A stretch of DNA of 64,000 nt from an uncultured Bacteroidia bacterium (GCA_902794155.1 CADBGN010000001.1:1-64000); one strand, 5' to 3'. Numbered from the stretch's first letter, positions 25,553-34,526 are shown. Program-made: numbers and translations. Notes: generated by a model not told the origin, from the letters alone.

Positions 25553-26596
25553 ATGAAATTACTTAAAGAATTATTCAAGATCTACTCACCTTCTGGCAAC
25601 GAAAAGAAGATGAGGAAATTCATTAGATGGTGGCTCAGAAACAATGTGCCCGAAGCCATCACAAAGACTGACGATTTTGGAAACATCTATGTGGTTAAAG
25701 GCGAGGCGGAGAATTATCCATGCCTCTGTGCCCATATGGACCAGGTTCAAAAGACACACTCCAAGGACTTTGAAGCCATCGAGACCAAGGACTATATCTT
25801 TGGCTTCTCCCGTAAAAACAAGCGACAAGAAGGATTGGGAGCTGACGATAAGGTTGGCGTTTGGGTTAATCTCAAATGCCTCAAGAAGTTTGACCAATGC
25901 AAGGCCGTGTTTTTCGTATCTGAAGAAGTGGGATGTGTAGGCTCAGGGAAATGCGATATGAGCTTTTTCGACGATTGCAGGTTTGTCATCCAATGCGACA
26001 GACGGAATGGAGACGACCTTATTACAACCATCGGCGGGTGGACGCAGCTTTGTTCACCGGAATTCGTGAAAGCCATACAACCAGAGTTGTTCGGCTACAA
26101 GGAGGAGAGTGGCCTTATTACGGATGTTGGAGAACTTAAAGAACGTGGACTTAAAGTGTCCGCAATAAATCTCAGCTGTGGGTATTACGAGCCCCACACA
26201 GACCGAGAATTTGTGATAAAAAGCGAGGTCATCAACTGCCTTGCTTTTGTCGAACACATCATTTCCACATGTACCGATGTCTATCCCCACGAAGACGACG
26301 ACTACTATTTCCCGTCGAGATACGGATGGGACGACTCATGGGATGAAGAATATGAAGAGGCCTATCAAAGTATCGAATGTGACTTGCTCAACCATCCATG
26401 GCTTACTACCGAACAAATCCTGGATGCCTACAAAGGCTACTTCTTTACGCTGAAGGAATCTGACCTGCGACAGATTATCGATGACGTGAAAAACATCAAC
26501 TTCATCGACGACATGGACTTATTTTCATTTGAACCTAAAACGCAACAAAATGAAGACAAACCTAAACAACAACAAACTCAAAATCAACAACTATGA
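25553..26596 (+). CDS. M20/M28-type zinc metallopeptidase encoded in the element
   Basis: A 347-residue enzyme with all the co-catalytic metal landmarks: CLCAHMDQV (His and Asp) near 62, GLGADDKVGV (bridging Asp) near 95, VFFVSEEVGCVGS (catalytic Glu pair) near 122, QCDRRNGDDL, and the last His in GYYEPHTDREFV near 213. This is the aminopeptidase/deacylase fold. It has no signal peptide, so it acts inside the cell. After about residue 240 the protein has an acidic extension not typical of the family, and its last residues (KPKQQQTQNQQL) are simply the translation of the leader repeat for the next gene. The stop overlaps the next ATG (ATGA). Confidence 0.75.
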   Translation: MKLLKELFKIYSPSGNEKKMRKFIRWWLRNNVPEAITKTDDFGNIYVVKGEAENYPCLCAHMDQVQKTHSKDFEAIETKDYIFGFSRKNKRQEGLGADDKVGVWVNLKCLKKFDQCKAVFFVSEEVGCVGSGKCDMSFFDDCRFVIQCDRRNGDDLITTIGGWTQLCSPEFVKAIQPELFGYKEESGLITDVGELKERGLKVSAINLSCGYYEPHTDREFVIKSEVINCLAFVEHIISTCTDVYPHEDDDYYFPSRYGWDDSWDEEYEEAYQSIECDLLNHPWLTTEQILDAYKGYFFTLKESDLRQIIDDVKNINFIDDMDLFSFEPKTQQNEDKPKQQQTQNQQL

Positions 26597-26817
26597 ACAA
26601 AAGTAAAGTATTAACCATTCATGACTTGTTTGAAGCCTGCCAAAAGGAAATAAAAGAAGGGAAGGGAGACAGGCACATCCTTATCAGTTCCGACGAAGAA
26701 GGGAACTGGTATCACGAACTTTATTTCCTGTTCACCCCAACGAACGGGAAAGATATCGCATACGCATTACCCATGTCACCTGAAGAGTTCGACAAGGACT
26801 TTGTGATTCTTGGATAA
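26593..26817 (+). CDS. 74-residue unknown element protein
   Basis: A soluble protein of unknown function (MNKSKVLTIHDLFEACQKEI...). It is acidic, without signal peptide or metal motif. Its ATG overlaps the stop of the peptidase gene, and the leader directly before it copies the leader of the 23914 gene, so it can also be seen as a member of a set of similarly initiated element genes. Confidence 0.6.
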   Translation: MNKSKVLTIHDLFEACQKEIKEGKGDRHILISSDEEGNWYHELYFLFTPTNGKDIAYALPMSPEEFDKDFVILG

Positions 26818-26850
26818 CGCCATTTCAAAAACACTAAAATACAAACAACC

Positions 26851-27075
26851 ATGTCAACAAGAAAAATGACAATAAAGTATTGGAATTCATTATCAAAGGG
26901 TTCCAAGGAAAGAGCATTGCACCATGTATTCCCGGCCTTGAAGGTCACTGTGGAAATGCTCTTGGATGAAAAACCAAACCTCAAATACATTGTATGGCAG
27001 ATCGTCTGGAACAAAGTAAGGATTCCAAACGATTCCTATTACAAGACGGTAGTTAACGGAACTTATTTACCTTAA
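26851..27075 (+). CDS. 74-residue unknown basic protein
   Basis: A small basic protein (MSTRKMTIKYWNSLSKGSKERALHH...). No recognised domain, signal peptide or membrane helix. It lies 33 bp after the previous gene and 12 bp before the next, in the same element operon. Confidence 0.55.
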   Translation: MSTRKMTIKYWNSLSKGSKERALHHVFPALKVTVEMLLDEKPNLKYIVWQIVWNKVRIPNDSYYKTVVNGTYLP

Positions 27076-27087
27076 AAACAAGCAAAT

Positions 27088-27597
27088 ATGAAAACCAACA
27101 TCAATACGGAGCTTTTCAAAAGGTACGCTCCCAAAAGAAAAATCCAAATAATCGAAAAACTAACGGATGATGAACTTCTCGCCATAACCCCGGCCACAAT
27201 AATCAGAATGGTCAAGGAGGCGGGTAAACCCATCTACAAATCGAAACGGGACAAAACGCTCATGGTGTCCCGTCAACGAAGAACAGGAAATGATTGGAAT
27301 AGCTGGTTTAACGGCGTTGACCTCTGGGAAGGCAAACAATTGTTTGTTAGCCTATACATCCAATACGACAACACCGACACAGAGGATTCCATTTCCTACG
27401 GTGAGTTTATGAGGGATAGAGAAAGGTTTAGAGGCACTATCAAGACCACCGATATCTATGGTAACCCGCAGACCTACTACTATTTCTACGACAACGACGA
27501 TCGAGCAAGAGCCATCAAGTCTTTGCTGCTTGAATACGTTTATACCAAATATGCTGACAAGCTTAACCCCCAAAGCGAGCTTATCGTGGTCCCGTAA
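27088..27597 (+). CDS. 169-residue unknown element protein
   Basis: A soluble protein, Lys/Arg-rich in its first 90 residues (KRYAPKRKIQIIEKL ... KSKRDKTLMVSRQRR) and Tyr/Asp-rich later (NPQTYYYFYDNDDRAR). No family is known to me. It is the last gene of the small-gene run. A perfect 8-bp stem (27628-27635 with 27657-27664) lies after the stop but has no T-run. Confidence 0.6.
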   Translation: MKTNINTELFKRYAPKRKIQIIEKLTDDELLAITPATIIRMVKEAGKPIYKSKRDKTLMVSRQRRTGNDWNSWFNGVDLWEGKQLFVSLYIQYDNTDTEDSISYGEFMRDRERFRGTIKTTDIYGNPQTYYYFYDNDDRARAIKSLLLEYVYTKYADKLNPQSELIVVP

Positions 27598-27667
27598 TTA
27601 TCACATTATTTAAGTTACACCAAAAAAGAAGGGAGTGATTGGAGTTTTGCCGGTTGCTCCCTTCAAT

Positions 27668-27722
27668 CGTTCAAAAATAATGGGTGTTCAAAAATAAATC
27701 TGATTACGCCATTTTGAACACC
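27668..27722. repeat. inverted and direct repeats before the recombinase: candidate recombinase site or operator
   Basis: GGTGTTCAAAA (27683-27693) and TTTTGAACACC (27712-27722) form a perfect 11-bp inverted repeat around an 18-bp spacer. The half-site GTTCAAAAATAA occurs twice directly (from 27669 and from 27686). The cluster lies 37 bp upstream of the serine recombinase start. Confidence 0.5.
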
Positions 27723-27758
27723 ATTCCAACCATTCAACAACAAATCTTTGATTTAATT

Positions 27759-28406
27759 ATGAACACTAATAACACCAAGGCGGTCATCTATGCCCGTGTG
27801 TCATCCCAAACCGATCGGCAAGACACGGCAAGACAGGTGGCTGATTTGACACGATTCGCCTTATCACAGGAAATGGAAATTGTGAAAACCTTTGAGGAAC
27901 ACATATCCGGGGCGAAGAGAATTGAAGAACGGGAGATTCTTACGCAGTGCCTCGAATACTGCAAGAACAGCTCTGTCAATTATCTACTTATCTCAGAATT
28001 ATCGCGACTTGGACGATCTACACTCCAGGTTTTGCGAAGCCTTGAGATTCTGCACGAGGCCAAGGTATGCGTCTATATCCAGAACATTGGCCTTTATTCA
28101 CTGCAACCCAATGGAGAGGTCAACCCCGTGGCTTCCATTATGATCACCATTCTCGCCGAGATGTCTAATATTGAGAGAAGCAACATTCAATATCGTCTCA
28201 ATAGTGGGCGCCAGCAATACATCGATCGTGGAGGTAAGCTTGGGCGGCGTAAAGGTAGCGTTAAGACCATCGAGCAAAAGAAGGAAGAATACAAGGAGGT
28301 TATATCGCTGCTCAAACGTGGGTATAGCATCAGGAACGTTGCGAGGCTGACGGGATTCAGCATACAGACAGTGCAGACAGTAAAAAACCAATTTGTAAAC
28401 AATTAA
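27759..28406 (+). CDS. small serine recombinase (resolvase/invertase type)
   Basis: A 215-residue site-specific recombinase. AVIYARVSSQTDRQ holds the catalytic Ser (S15) and the following Gln/Arg; LLISELSRLGRS and NIERSNIQYRLNSGR continue the catalytic domain and E-helix. The C-terminal RGYSIRNVARLTGFSIQTVQTVKNQF is a helix-turn-helix. Length matches resolvases and invertases rather than large serine integrases. The start at MNTNNTK is chosen because it gives the normal N-terminus. This is the only recombinase recognised in the element, so it could act in integration, multimer resolution or inversion. Repeats just upstream are possible binding sites. Confidence 0.85.
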   Translation: MNTNNTKAVIYARVSSQTDRQDTARQVADLTRFALSQEMEIVKTFEEHISGAKRIEEREILTQCLEYCKNSSVNYLLISELSRLGRSTLQVLRSLEILHEAKVCVYIQNIGLYSLQPNGEVNPVASIMITILAEMSNIERSNIQYRLNSGRQQYIDRGGKLGRRKGSVKTIEQKKEEYKEVISLLKRGYSIRNVARLTGFSIQTVQTVKNQFVNN

Positions 28407-28415
28407 AACGACGTG

Positions 28416-28450
28416 AAAACGAGCCGTAAATGGTTCGTTTTTCTTTTTTT
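28416..28450 (+). terminator. terminator after the recombinase, possible right edge of the element
   Basis: A 10-bp stem AAAACGAGCC/GGTTCGTTTT (28416-28425 with 28432-28441), then a T-rich tract. The tract and following CGACACGAGGGGG closely resemble the terminator at 55690-55740. Confidence 0.75.
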
Positions 28451-28589
28451 CGACACGAGGGGGCTATATGAACGGCGGGGATACTTAGATTGTGATGTAT
28501 ATAAGCGTAGGGAATCTGTTTAGAGTACAAAAGCGTGGTGATTACGGCAAAATTTCGTATTATTGCAGTCTCAAACAGGAATGGAACCT

Positions 28590-29444
28590 ATGTATTTGCA
28601 AAAACTAATCTTAATCGCACTATTGCTAATTAGTGGAATGGTTAATGCCCAAAACAAGCTGGCCTTAGTAATTGGTATCGGTGACTACCCCGAAGAAAGC
28701 GGCTGGTGCAAGATTCATGGCGATAACGATATTTCCTTTGTCACAGAGATGCTTGAAGTGAATGGCTTTGAGCAGGTGCAGATCCTCAGTAACAAAGCTG
28801 CCACGAAGCAAGGTATCATGGAAGCGTTGAACAATCTTTCGAAAAAAGCTTCCTTGGGTGATGTGGTTTATATCCACTTCTCAGGGCACGGCCAGCAAAT
28901 TACCGACCTTGATTGTGACGAGCCGGATGGCTATGATGAGGCATGGATTCCTTACGATGCCTGTAAAGATTATTCGGGGAAATACAAGGGACAGAATCAC
29001 ATTGTTGACGATGAACTGTATGACTTCCTTAATCAACTGAGAGCTAAGGTTGGTGATAAGGGAAAGATTATCGTCGTATCGGATGCATGCCATAGTGGTT
29101 CTGGGTCTCGGGGCGACGAAGATGAGGATGTGGTGAGAGGCGTTCAAGAAAGGTTTGAAGTGCCTACCGAGAGGAACGCAGGCAGCGTGAAGAGAGAGTC
29201 CACAGCATGGCTGTTTGTCTCAGCCTGCAAAGCATACCAAAACAACTTTGAGTATCGTGATAGCCAAGGCAATTACCACGGAATGTTGTCGTACCTGTTG
29301 TGGGAAAACCGAGCAACCATGAGCAATGCGACTTGGCAGGAAGTAATGGCCGCCATAGATAACCGAATGCTATATGTAGCCAAGTACCCTCAGCAAAGCC
29401 AAAGAGAGGGAGCACCCAATTCAATTGACGAAAAACTATTCTGA
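28590..29444 (+). CDS. exported caspase-like (peptidase C14) protease
   Basis: A 284-residue protease: signal peptide (about 1-21, ending NAQ), then a complete caspase-fold domain starting KLALVIGIGDYPEE. The catalytic dyad is visible: His100 in YIHFSGHGQQ and Cys167 in VVSDACHSGS. Acidic and Gly-rich loops after the Cys resemble metacaspases, which usually cut after Lys or Arg. No membrane helix follows the signal, so the mature enzyme should be periplasmic. A start at 28581 (three codons longer) is also possible. A weak -7 box (TATTATTG, 28558-28565) precedes it. The ECF sigma gene starts two bases after its stop, tying the protease to sigma/anti-sigma control. Confidence 0.85.
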   Translation: MYLQKLILIALLLISGMVNAQNKLALVIGIGDYPEESGWCKIHGDNDISFVTEMLEVNGFEQVQILSNKAATKQGIMEALNNLSKKASLGDVVYIHFSGHGQQITDLDCDEPDGYDEAWIPYDACKDYSGKYKGQNHIVDDELYDFLNQLRAKVGDKGKIIVVSDACHSGSGSRGDEDEDVVRGVQERFEVPTERNAGSVKRESTAWLFVSACKAYQNNFEYRDSQGNYHGMLSYLLWENRATMSNATWQEVMAAIDNRMLYVAKYPQQSQREGAPNSIDEKLF

Positions 29445-29446
29445 TC

Positions 29447-29995
29447 ATGATGACTGACCAGCAAATCATAGATGGTTTCAGAAACAACGACCGTAAAATC
29501 ATCAATGGGTTTTACGCCGCCAACAAGGGCGCGTTTCTAAACCATTTCAGAAACACTTACGGCAAGGATGATGATTATTTGATCGACTTGTACCAAGATG
29601 CCAATGTGACCTTGTGGGAGAACATCCAAAAGGGAAAACTCGGCAAGATGACCAGCACCTTGACCACCTATCTGTTTGCCGTGGGCAAGTACAAGATGAT
29701 GGCCAACGACCGCAAGTTCAAGGAGATGACTACGGAAATGGACTTGCAGAATCTCGACTTGGTGGATTCAGACGCTGAGGAGATGGAGGAAAAGGAAGAA
29801 AAAGAGCGGAAGATTGACGAGATTGTGAGCAAGATGATTTATCCTTGTTCCGACATCTTGCGGATGCACTATTGGGAGAAGCTGTCGGGTGAAGAGATTG
29901 CCACACAGATGAAATATGCCTCGACCGATGCGGTAAAAACGCAGAAATACAAGTGCATGCAAAAGTTGAAGCAGGCAGTTATGGCAGTTTTTTAA
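29447..29995 (+). CDS. ECF-type RNA polymerase sigma factor
   Basis: A 182-residue sigma-70-family factor of the ECF group. Region 2 is seen at about 25-95 (LNHFRNTYGKDDDYLIDLYQDANVTLWENI, then TTYLFAVGKYKMMAND), and region 4 at about 125-180, with a helix-turn-helix (CSDILRMHYWEKLSGEEIATQMKYASTDAVKTQKYKCMQKLKQ). An acidic linker (DAEEMEEKEEKE) joins them. It lies two bases after the caspase gene and 32 bp before its probable anti-sigma factor. I infer that it recognises the GGTTAC ... CATTAAA promoters found upstream of several genes at 34-49 kb. Confidence 0.9.
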   Translation: MMTDQQIIDGFRNNDRKIINGFYAANKGAFLNHFRNTYGKDDDYLIDLYQDANVTLWENIQKGKLGKMTSTLTTYLFAVGKYKMMANDRKFKEMTTEMDLQNLDLVDSDAEEMEEKEEKERKIDEIVSKMIYPCSDILRMHYWEKLSGEEIATQMKYASTDAVKTQKYKCMQKLKQAVMAVF

Positions 29996-30027
29996 TCTAT
30001 TCGGGTTACTTTTAAACAGGAAAAGAC

Positions 30028-30744
30028 ATGAATACCACAGAAAAAGATATAGAATTGTTCGACGGCTATATGGATGGCACACTGAGCGACACGGAAAGGA
30101 TGCAGTTTGAGGAGCGTCTGCAAAGCGATGAGGCTTATAGAAAAGCATACGAGCTTCATTCGGAGGTGGTGTTGGGCATCCAGCGCAAGGAACTCAAAGC
30201 TATGCTTCAAGAACAAGAAAAACAGGCTGACAATCCAATCGAGGCCACTCCAGATGTAACTGATGAAGTTACCGCTGCATCTGCACCTAATGGTGGAGTA
30301 CGGAAGGTCAAACTGTTTGTGTCATTGGCCGCTGCAGCCTGCTTCTTCTTTGGCATCATCATCGTGCATGATGCTTGGAAGATGTCTTCGTTGGGTGGAG
30401 ATTATATCGCTCATTTGGAACAGCCAGTGGTTCGCGGTAGTGGCGTTGAAGAAAGCCTGGCCTTGATTTATGACGATCTTCAACAAGGCAACTATTCCGA
30501 TGCGCAAGATAACATCGACAAGGCAAGACAGCTCATCCAAGAAGAGCAAAGCATCACTTATCCGACCGAGGAAGAAACTGAATACCATCAGCAGATGCTG
30601 AAACTGGATTCCGATGAACTAGATTGGTACCAGGCGTTGCTATATGCCAAGACGCATAAGGTGTTTAAGGCGAAGAGGTTGCTGAAGCAGATAGCGAAAT
30701 CTGATAGTAGATATTTGGAAGAGGCAAAAGCCATGTCGGAATGA
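30028..30744 (+). CDS. probable membrane anti-sigma factor with periplasmic TPR-like domain
   Basis: A 238-residue protein. The N-terminal cytoplasmic part (1-65: DIELFDGYMDGTLSDTERMQFEERL and following) resembles anti-sigma domains but has no zinc-binding HxxxCxxC. One membrane helix spans about 95-114 (KLFVSLAAAACFFFGIIIV). The remaining 120 residues, outside the membrane, form TPR-like helices (LALIYDDLQQGNYSDAQDNIDKARQLI). Position directly after the ECF sigma gene supports the role: it would hold the sigma factor at the membrane until the periplasmic part is changed or cut. The exported caspase-like protease encoded two genes upstream is a natural candidate for that cut, which is inference. 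Confidence 0.75.
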   Translation: MNTTEKDIELFDGYMDGTLSDTERMQFEERLQSDEAYRKAYELHSEVVLGIQRKELKAMLQEQEKQADNPIEATPDVTDEVTAASAPNGGVRKVKLFVSLAAAACFFFGIIIVHDAWKMSSLGGDYIAHLEQPVVRGSGVEESLALIYDDLQQGNYSDAQDNIDKARQLIQEEQSITYPTEEETEYHQQMLKLDSDELDWYQALLYAKTHKVFKAKRLLKQIAKSDSRYLEEAKAMSE

Positions 30745-30817
30745 TAAGTGGTGCTTGTATGAAGAAGAAATAAAGGATACAAAGAATAAAATGCCTAATA
30801 TTATTAACTAAAACGAG

Positions 30818-33800
30818 ATGAGTGCCAAATATTCTTTTTTGTTGGCTGTATTGCTGTTATGTGGTTTATATGTAAAACCTCAAAGCATACAATCCGATAG
30901 TGCGTTTTCTGCTGGCGTTTTTCTATATAATGAGGAACGGTTTGAGGAAGCTCTTCTGTTCTTCTCTTTATGTGATAGCTTAGATAAAGTTGAAATTGAT
31001 TCGGCAAGCACTAGAAGAATATATTCCTCCATGTGGTTGTCCTCATGCTTTTACAAGTTGGGTGATACAATTAAAGCAGAAGAATTATCTCCAAGATATT
31101 ACAGGTTTGACCCAATAGACAGGCGAAAAACGATTGTTTCAGATTCATTATCTGCGATTGCAGACCAGTTTTTTTTGTCTGGTGATGATAGTTTGGCATT
31201 AGTAAACTTGGAATTATGCGCACAGGTAGAGAGGGATTCTTTAGGAGTGTATTCAATTTGGCATTTTAATACGATAACAGAATGCGGTTATTGCTGCTTT
31301 AATATGGGGGATTATGAAAAAGCCGCATTATATGGAGAATATGCATATGATATTTCAGGTAATATATTTGATTTGAATTCTGATGAATACCTCGAATCGG
31401 CATACAATCTTATTAATTATCAAGGAGAGTTGGAGAATTATAATGCTGTCCGAGAAATACTCAAACATTTGGAAGAAATAATAGATAATGATAAGAAAAC
31501 CGAATTAAAGGTGGATAAGTATAGTGGACTATTGCAATATTATCTTGCAATTGGTGATTACTATGAAGTGTTAAGGCTTTTAAAAAAAATATATGGTGAT
31601 TTTCAGGCAGTTTCAGACATTATTATTCTTAATAATATAGCTGCTTGTTATAGCGATTTAGGCTATTATCAATTAGCCATAGAAATCGAAAACAAGATTC
31701 TTGATTTGATGCAATTGGATCCTAGTTATAGCGAAGAAGAATACGCAATTGAATTATCTAATCTTGCCTATTATTATAGCAATATTGGTGATTATCCCCT
31801 TGCGTGTCGAATTAATGAAAAAGCATTGGTTTATTACGACAAATCAAATGAAAGAAATAACTCGGAATATGTTTTAATACTCAGTAACTTGGCGTCATGT
31901 TATGATGCTATAGGCAACTATAAACGAGCAGTTGATATTGCTGAAAGGGTTCTTGATTTTAGGTTAAAGATGGATGGGGAGAATGCCATCGAGTTTAGTA
32001 CAGCACTTAATAATTTAGCAACTTATAAAACTCATTTGACAAACTATGACAAGGATGAGGTACTTGCTATGCAATTACAATGTGTTGATATATTAAAGAA
32101 TGTTGTGGGGTCACATGATCCGTATTATGTTTATGCGATTTGTAATCTTGCCGTAATCTACAATGAGATTGGAGACGATGAAAATTCGATCCGATTATTA
32201 CATCAAGCAGAAGAATTGTTTTATGAGGAACATCAATATGAACATGTAGATTTAGCACAAGTATATTATAATTTGGCTAATGTGTATCATGATATGAATG
32301 AGTACGATTCGTGTTTGCTATATTTGCAAAAGTCATATAATATCCTGGCAACAAATGAAATGGATAATAGTCCTGCGTTTTTGCAAACGGCTATTGGACT
32401 CTACTTGTCATATTTTGAAACGAAAGATATACAAATGATGAAACAATGGAAAGATGTTGTTAACAATACCATTGTTTCAAGAGTATTGTACAGTTTATCT
32501 GGAACTACTTCATTTGAGAGAGAGAATATTTGGCAAATGTATTCGGAATGGTTTTATAAAGACATGCCAAAATGTTTACTAATGGAACCTTCTAATGAGA
32601 TGGTTGCTTCTGTGTATAATTCGGTATTATTGTCTAAGGGCTTGCTGTTAAACACGAATATACATATAAAGAATCTTTTATTAGATGAAAGTGATTCTCT
32701 GTACAGTAAGTATGTAGAATTGTGTCAAACAAAGTCGTACTATAATCGCATCCTACTACACTCGGATTATCGCGATGGCAATGTGGACTCATTGAGGTTT
32801 AGTATTGAGCGTACAGAAAGAGAGTTGTTACAAGAATCAAAGGTATATAAAAACCTTGAAATTCAATATAATACGGATTATAATACTATAAAACAGAGCT
32901 TGCACAATGATCAACTTGCAATAGAGTTTATTACTATTCCCAAAGACACCCTTTTAGTTTATTACGCATTATGCTTAAAAGATTATTATGAGTATCCTAA
33001 GGTGGTTGAATTATTTGAAACCAACGATTTAGACACTATAGAATTCTATTTGCTTTACAATTCTTCGGCGTTATACGATTTTGTTTGGAAACCTTTAGAG
33101 AATGAAATTGAAGGGGTGGAAACAATTTATTTTTCACCTGATGGAGAACTTAATAATCTAGCTATTGAATCTGCATTAACTCCTACTGGACAAAGGGTTT
33201 CAGATTGTTTTGATATGCGTAGATTATCTTCGACTCGCGAAATTGCAACACTTAATGACAATAGAAGTCAGGAATCAATTGTTCTATTTGGTGGATTGGA
33301 CTACTTTGCAAATTCTAATGATATAGAAGCGGCTAACAAGATTAATGATTTGCAAAACAATGGTTTATACCACTATGCAGAAAGGTCTGTTATAGACGAT
33401 GATAGAGGAAGTGTTAGAAATCTCGCTGGGTCAAAACGAGAAATAAATTCCATCACCCACATTCTGCCTTCAAGTTTTTCCATTAGGCTGTTTACGGATC
33501 AAATGGGAACTGAAGAGTCTTTTAAAGCTCTTTCTGGAAACAACTACGGCATAATACATGTTTCCACGCACGGTTATTATTGGTCTGAATCAATGGCTAA
33601 TCGAAAGAGTTTTGAAAATAGGCAAATTGCAAATAATGACTTGATGACAGAAGAAGACAAAGCATTAACTCGTTCGGGTTTGTACTTCGCTGGAGTAAAT
33701 ACAACTCTTTCTGGAGAAGAAATGCCGGATTATTTAGATGATGGAATTCTGACGGCCCAGGAGATTTCTGAACTTGATCTTCGTGGAACTGACTTGGTTG

Positions 33801-34093
33801 TTTTGTCTGCATGTCAAACAGGTTTGGGCGACTTAAAAGGAGATGGCGTTTTCGGTTTACAAAGAGGGTTTAAAAAAGCTGGGGTAAGATCTATTCTCAT
33901 GAGTTTATGGAAAGTCGACGATAATGCAACTGAATTGTTGATGGTTGAGTTTTACAGGAACTATTTCTCGGGAGTCAGCAAAACTCAATCATTGAAAAAC
34001 GCTCAGAAATTTGTTAGGGATTATTCAGACACGGAAGGGAACAAGTTATATGAAAACCCATACTATTGGGCGGGTTTTGTGTTGTTGGATTAG
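30818..34093 (+). CDS. exported TPR-CHAT protease (first copy)
   Basis: A 1091-residue protein: signal peptide (about 1-22), TPR repeats (about 25-560, for example YAIELSNLAYYYSNIGDYPLACRINEKAL), a helical linker, and a C-terminal CHAT caspase-like domain (about 720-1091). The predicted dyad is His918 (IIHVSTHGYY) and Cys999 (VVLSACQTGLGD), and the domain ends in the family's YYWAGFVLLD. CHAT proteases are usually cytosolic effectors gated by TPRs, so the signal peptide is notable and implies periplasmic action. The gene is A/T-rich compared with the sigma genes. It follows the anti-sigma gene by 73 bp and may be in its operon. Confidence 0.85.
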   Translation: MSAKYSFLLAVLLLCGLYVKPQSIQSDSAFSAGVFLYNEERFEEALLFFSLCDSLDKVEIDSASTRRIYSSMWLSSCFYKLGDTIKAEELSPRYYRFDPIDRRKTIVSDSLSAIADQFFLSGDDSLALVNLELCAQVERDSLGVYSIWHFNTITECGYCCFNMGDYEKAALYGEYAYDISGNIFDLNSDEYLESAYNLINYQGELENYNAVREILKHLEEIIDNDKKTELKVDKYSGLLQYYLAIGDYYEVLRLLKKIYGDFQAVSDIIILNNIAACYSDLGYYQLAIEIENKILDLMQLDPSYSEEEYAIELSNLAYYYSNIGDYPLACRINEKALVYYDKSNERNNSEYVLILSNLASCYDAIGNYKRAVDIAERVLDFRLKMDGENAIEFSTALNNLATYKTHLTNYDKDEVLAMQLQCVDILKNVVGSHDPYYVYAICNLAVIYNEIGDDENSIRLLHQAEELFYEEHQYEHVDLAQVYYNLANVYHDMNEYDSCLLYLQKSYNILATNEMDNSPAFLQTAIGLYLSYFETKDIQMMKQWKDVVNNTIVSRVLYSLSGTTSFERENIWQMYSEWFYKDMPKCLLMEPSNEMVASVYNSVLLSKGLLLNTNIHIKNLLLDESDSLYSKYVELCQTKSYYNRILLHSDYRDGNVDSLRFSIERTERELLQESKVYKNLEIQYNTDYNTIKQSLHNDQLAIEFITIPKDTLLVYYALCLKDYYEYPKVVELFETNDLDTIEFYLLYNSSALYDFVWKPLENEIEGVETIYFSPDGELNNLAIESALTPTGQRVSDCFDMRRLSSTREIATLNDNRSQESIVLFGGLDYFANSNDIEAANKINDLQNNGLYHYAERSVIDDDRGSVRNLAGSKREINSITHILPSSFSIRLFTDQMGTEESFKALSGNNYGIIHVSTHGYYWSESMANRKSFENRQIANNDLMTEEDKALTRSGLYFAGVNTTLSGEEMPDYLDDGILTAQEISELDLRGTDLVVLSACQTGLGDLKGDGVFGLQRGFKKAGVRSILMSLWKVDDNATELLMVEFYRNYFSGVSKTQSLKNAQKFVRDYSDTEGNKLYENPYYWAGFVLLD

Positions 34094-34121
34094 ACATGGA
34101 CGCGAAATAATTGTTTTTATG

Positions 34122-34151
34122 AGGTTACTTTTTACGGATATATTGCATTAA
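34122..34151 (+). promoter_or_regulatory. ECF-type promoter motif (copy 1)
   Basis: GAGGTTAC with TTTTT after it, then CATTAA at 34146-34151; 43 bp before the ATG at 34194. It matches the motif upstream of 34725, 39650, 46582 and 48808. Confidence 0.6.
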
Positions 34152-34193
34152 GGTTGTAATTCATTTAAATTAACTACTTAAAACATTACAACT

Positions 34194-34526
34194 ATGAAGA
34201 AATTATTCATCATCTTGGTCATCACACTGATGACATCGGCGGTTTCCTTCGCACAAAGCACAAGGTATCAACGTGGCTATGTCAAAAAGAATGGCACTTA
34301 CGTGAGCGGCCATTACAAAACCCAGTCTGACCGCACCAATCAAAACAACTTTTCCACCATTAGCAACACTAATCCTTATACGGGTAGCAGAGGCTCTAGG
34401 GCAAAAGACTATTCGTCGGGAGCCTATAATTATGGGAGAGGCAAAACCGTTCACACAGGAAACCGTGGAGGACAGTATTACTACAACAGTAAAGGCAACA
34501 AGACGTATGTCCCTAAAAGAAGGTGA
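34194..34526 (+). CDS. small basic secreted protein with a GGQYYYNSKGNKTYVP end
   Basis: A 110-residue protein with a signal peptide (1-20, ending FAQ). The middle (YVSGHYKTQSDRTNQNN ... NPYTGSRGS) is a motif type seen in small exported proteins of several phyla. The end (HTGNRGGQYYYNSKGNKTYV) resembles the PBCV basic adaptor domain, a short basic beta module thought to bind other molecules. No enzyme motif is seen. The gene has an ECF-type promoter and a strong terminator, so it is an independent unit of the presumed sigma regulon. Confidence 0.75.
   Translation: MKKLFIILVITLMTSAVSFAQSTRYQRGYVKKNGTYVSGHYKTQSDRTNQNNFSTISNTNPYTGSRGSRAKDYSSGAYNYGRGKTVHTGNRGGQYYYNSKGNKTYVPKRR

Noticed and set aside
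10507..28560. tRNA-Val 3' end as attachment site with a duplicate at the right edge
   Set aside because: I could not find a second copy of the tRNA tail near 28.4 kb, and no tyrosine integrase was recognised.
30004..30029. GGTTAC followed by GACAT before the anti-sigma gene
   Set aside because: The second box covers the ATG at 30028, so transcription would begin inside the gene; probably chance or not an anti-sigma promoter.
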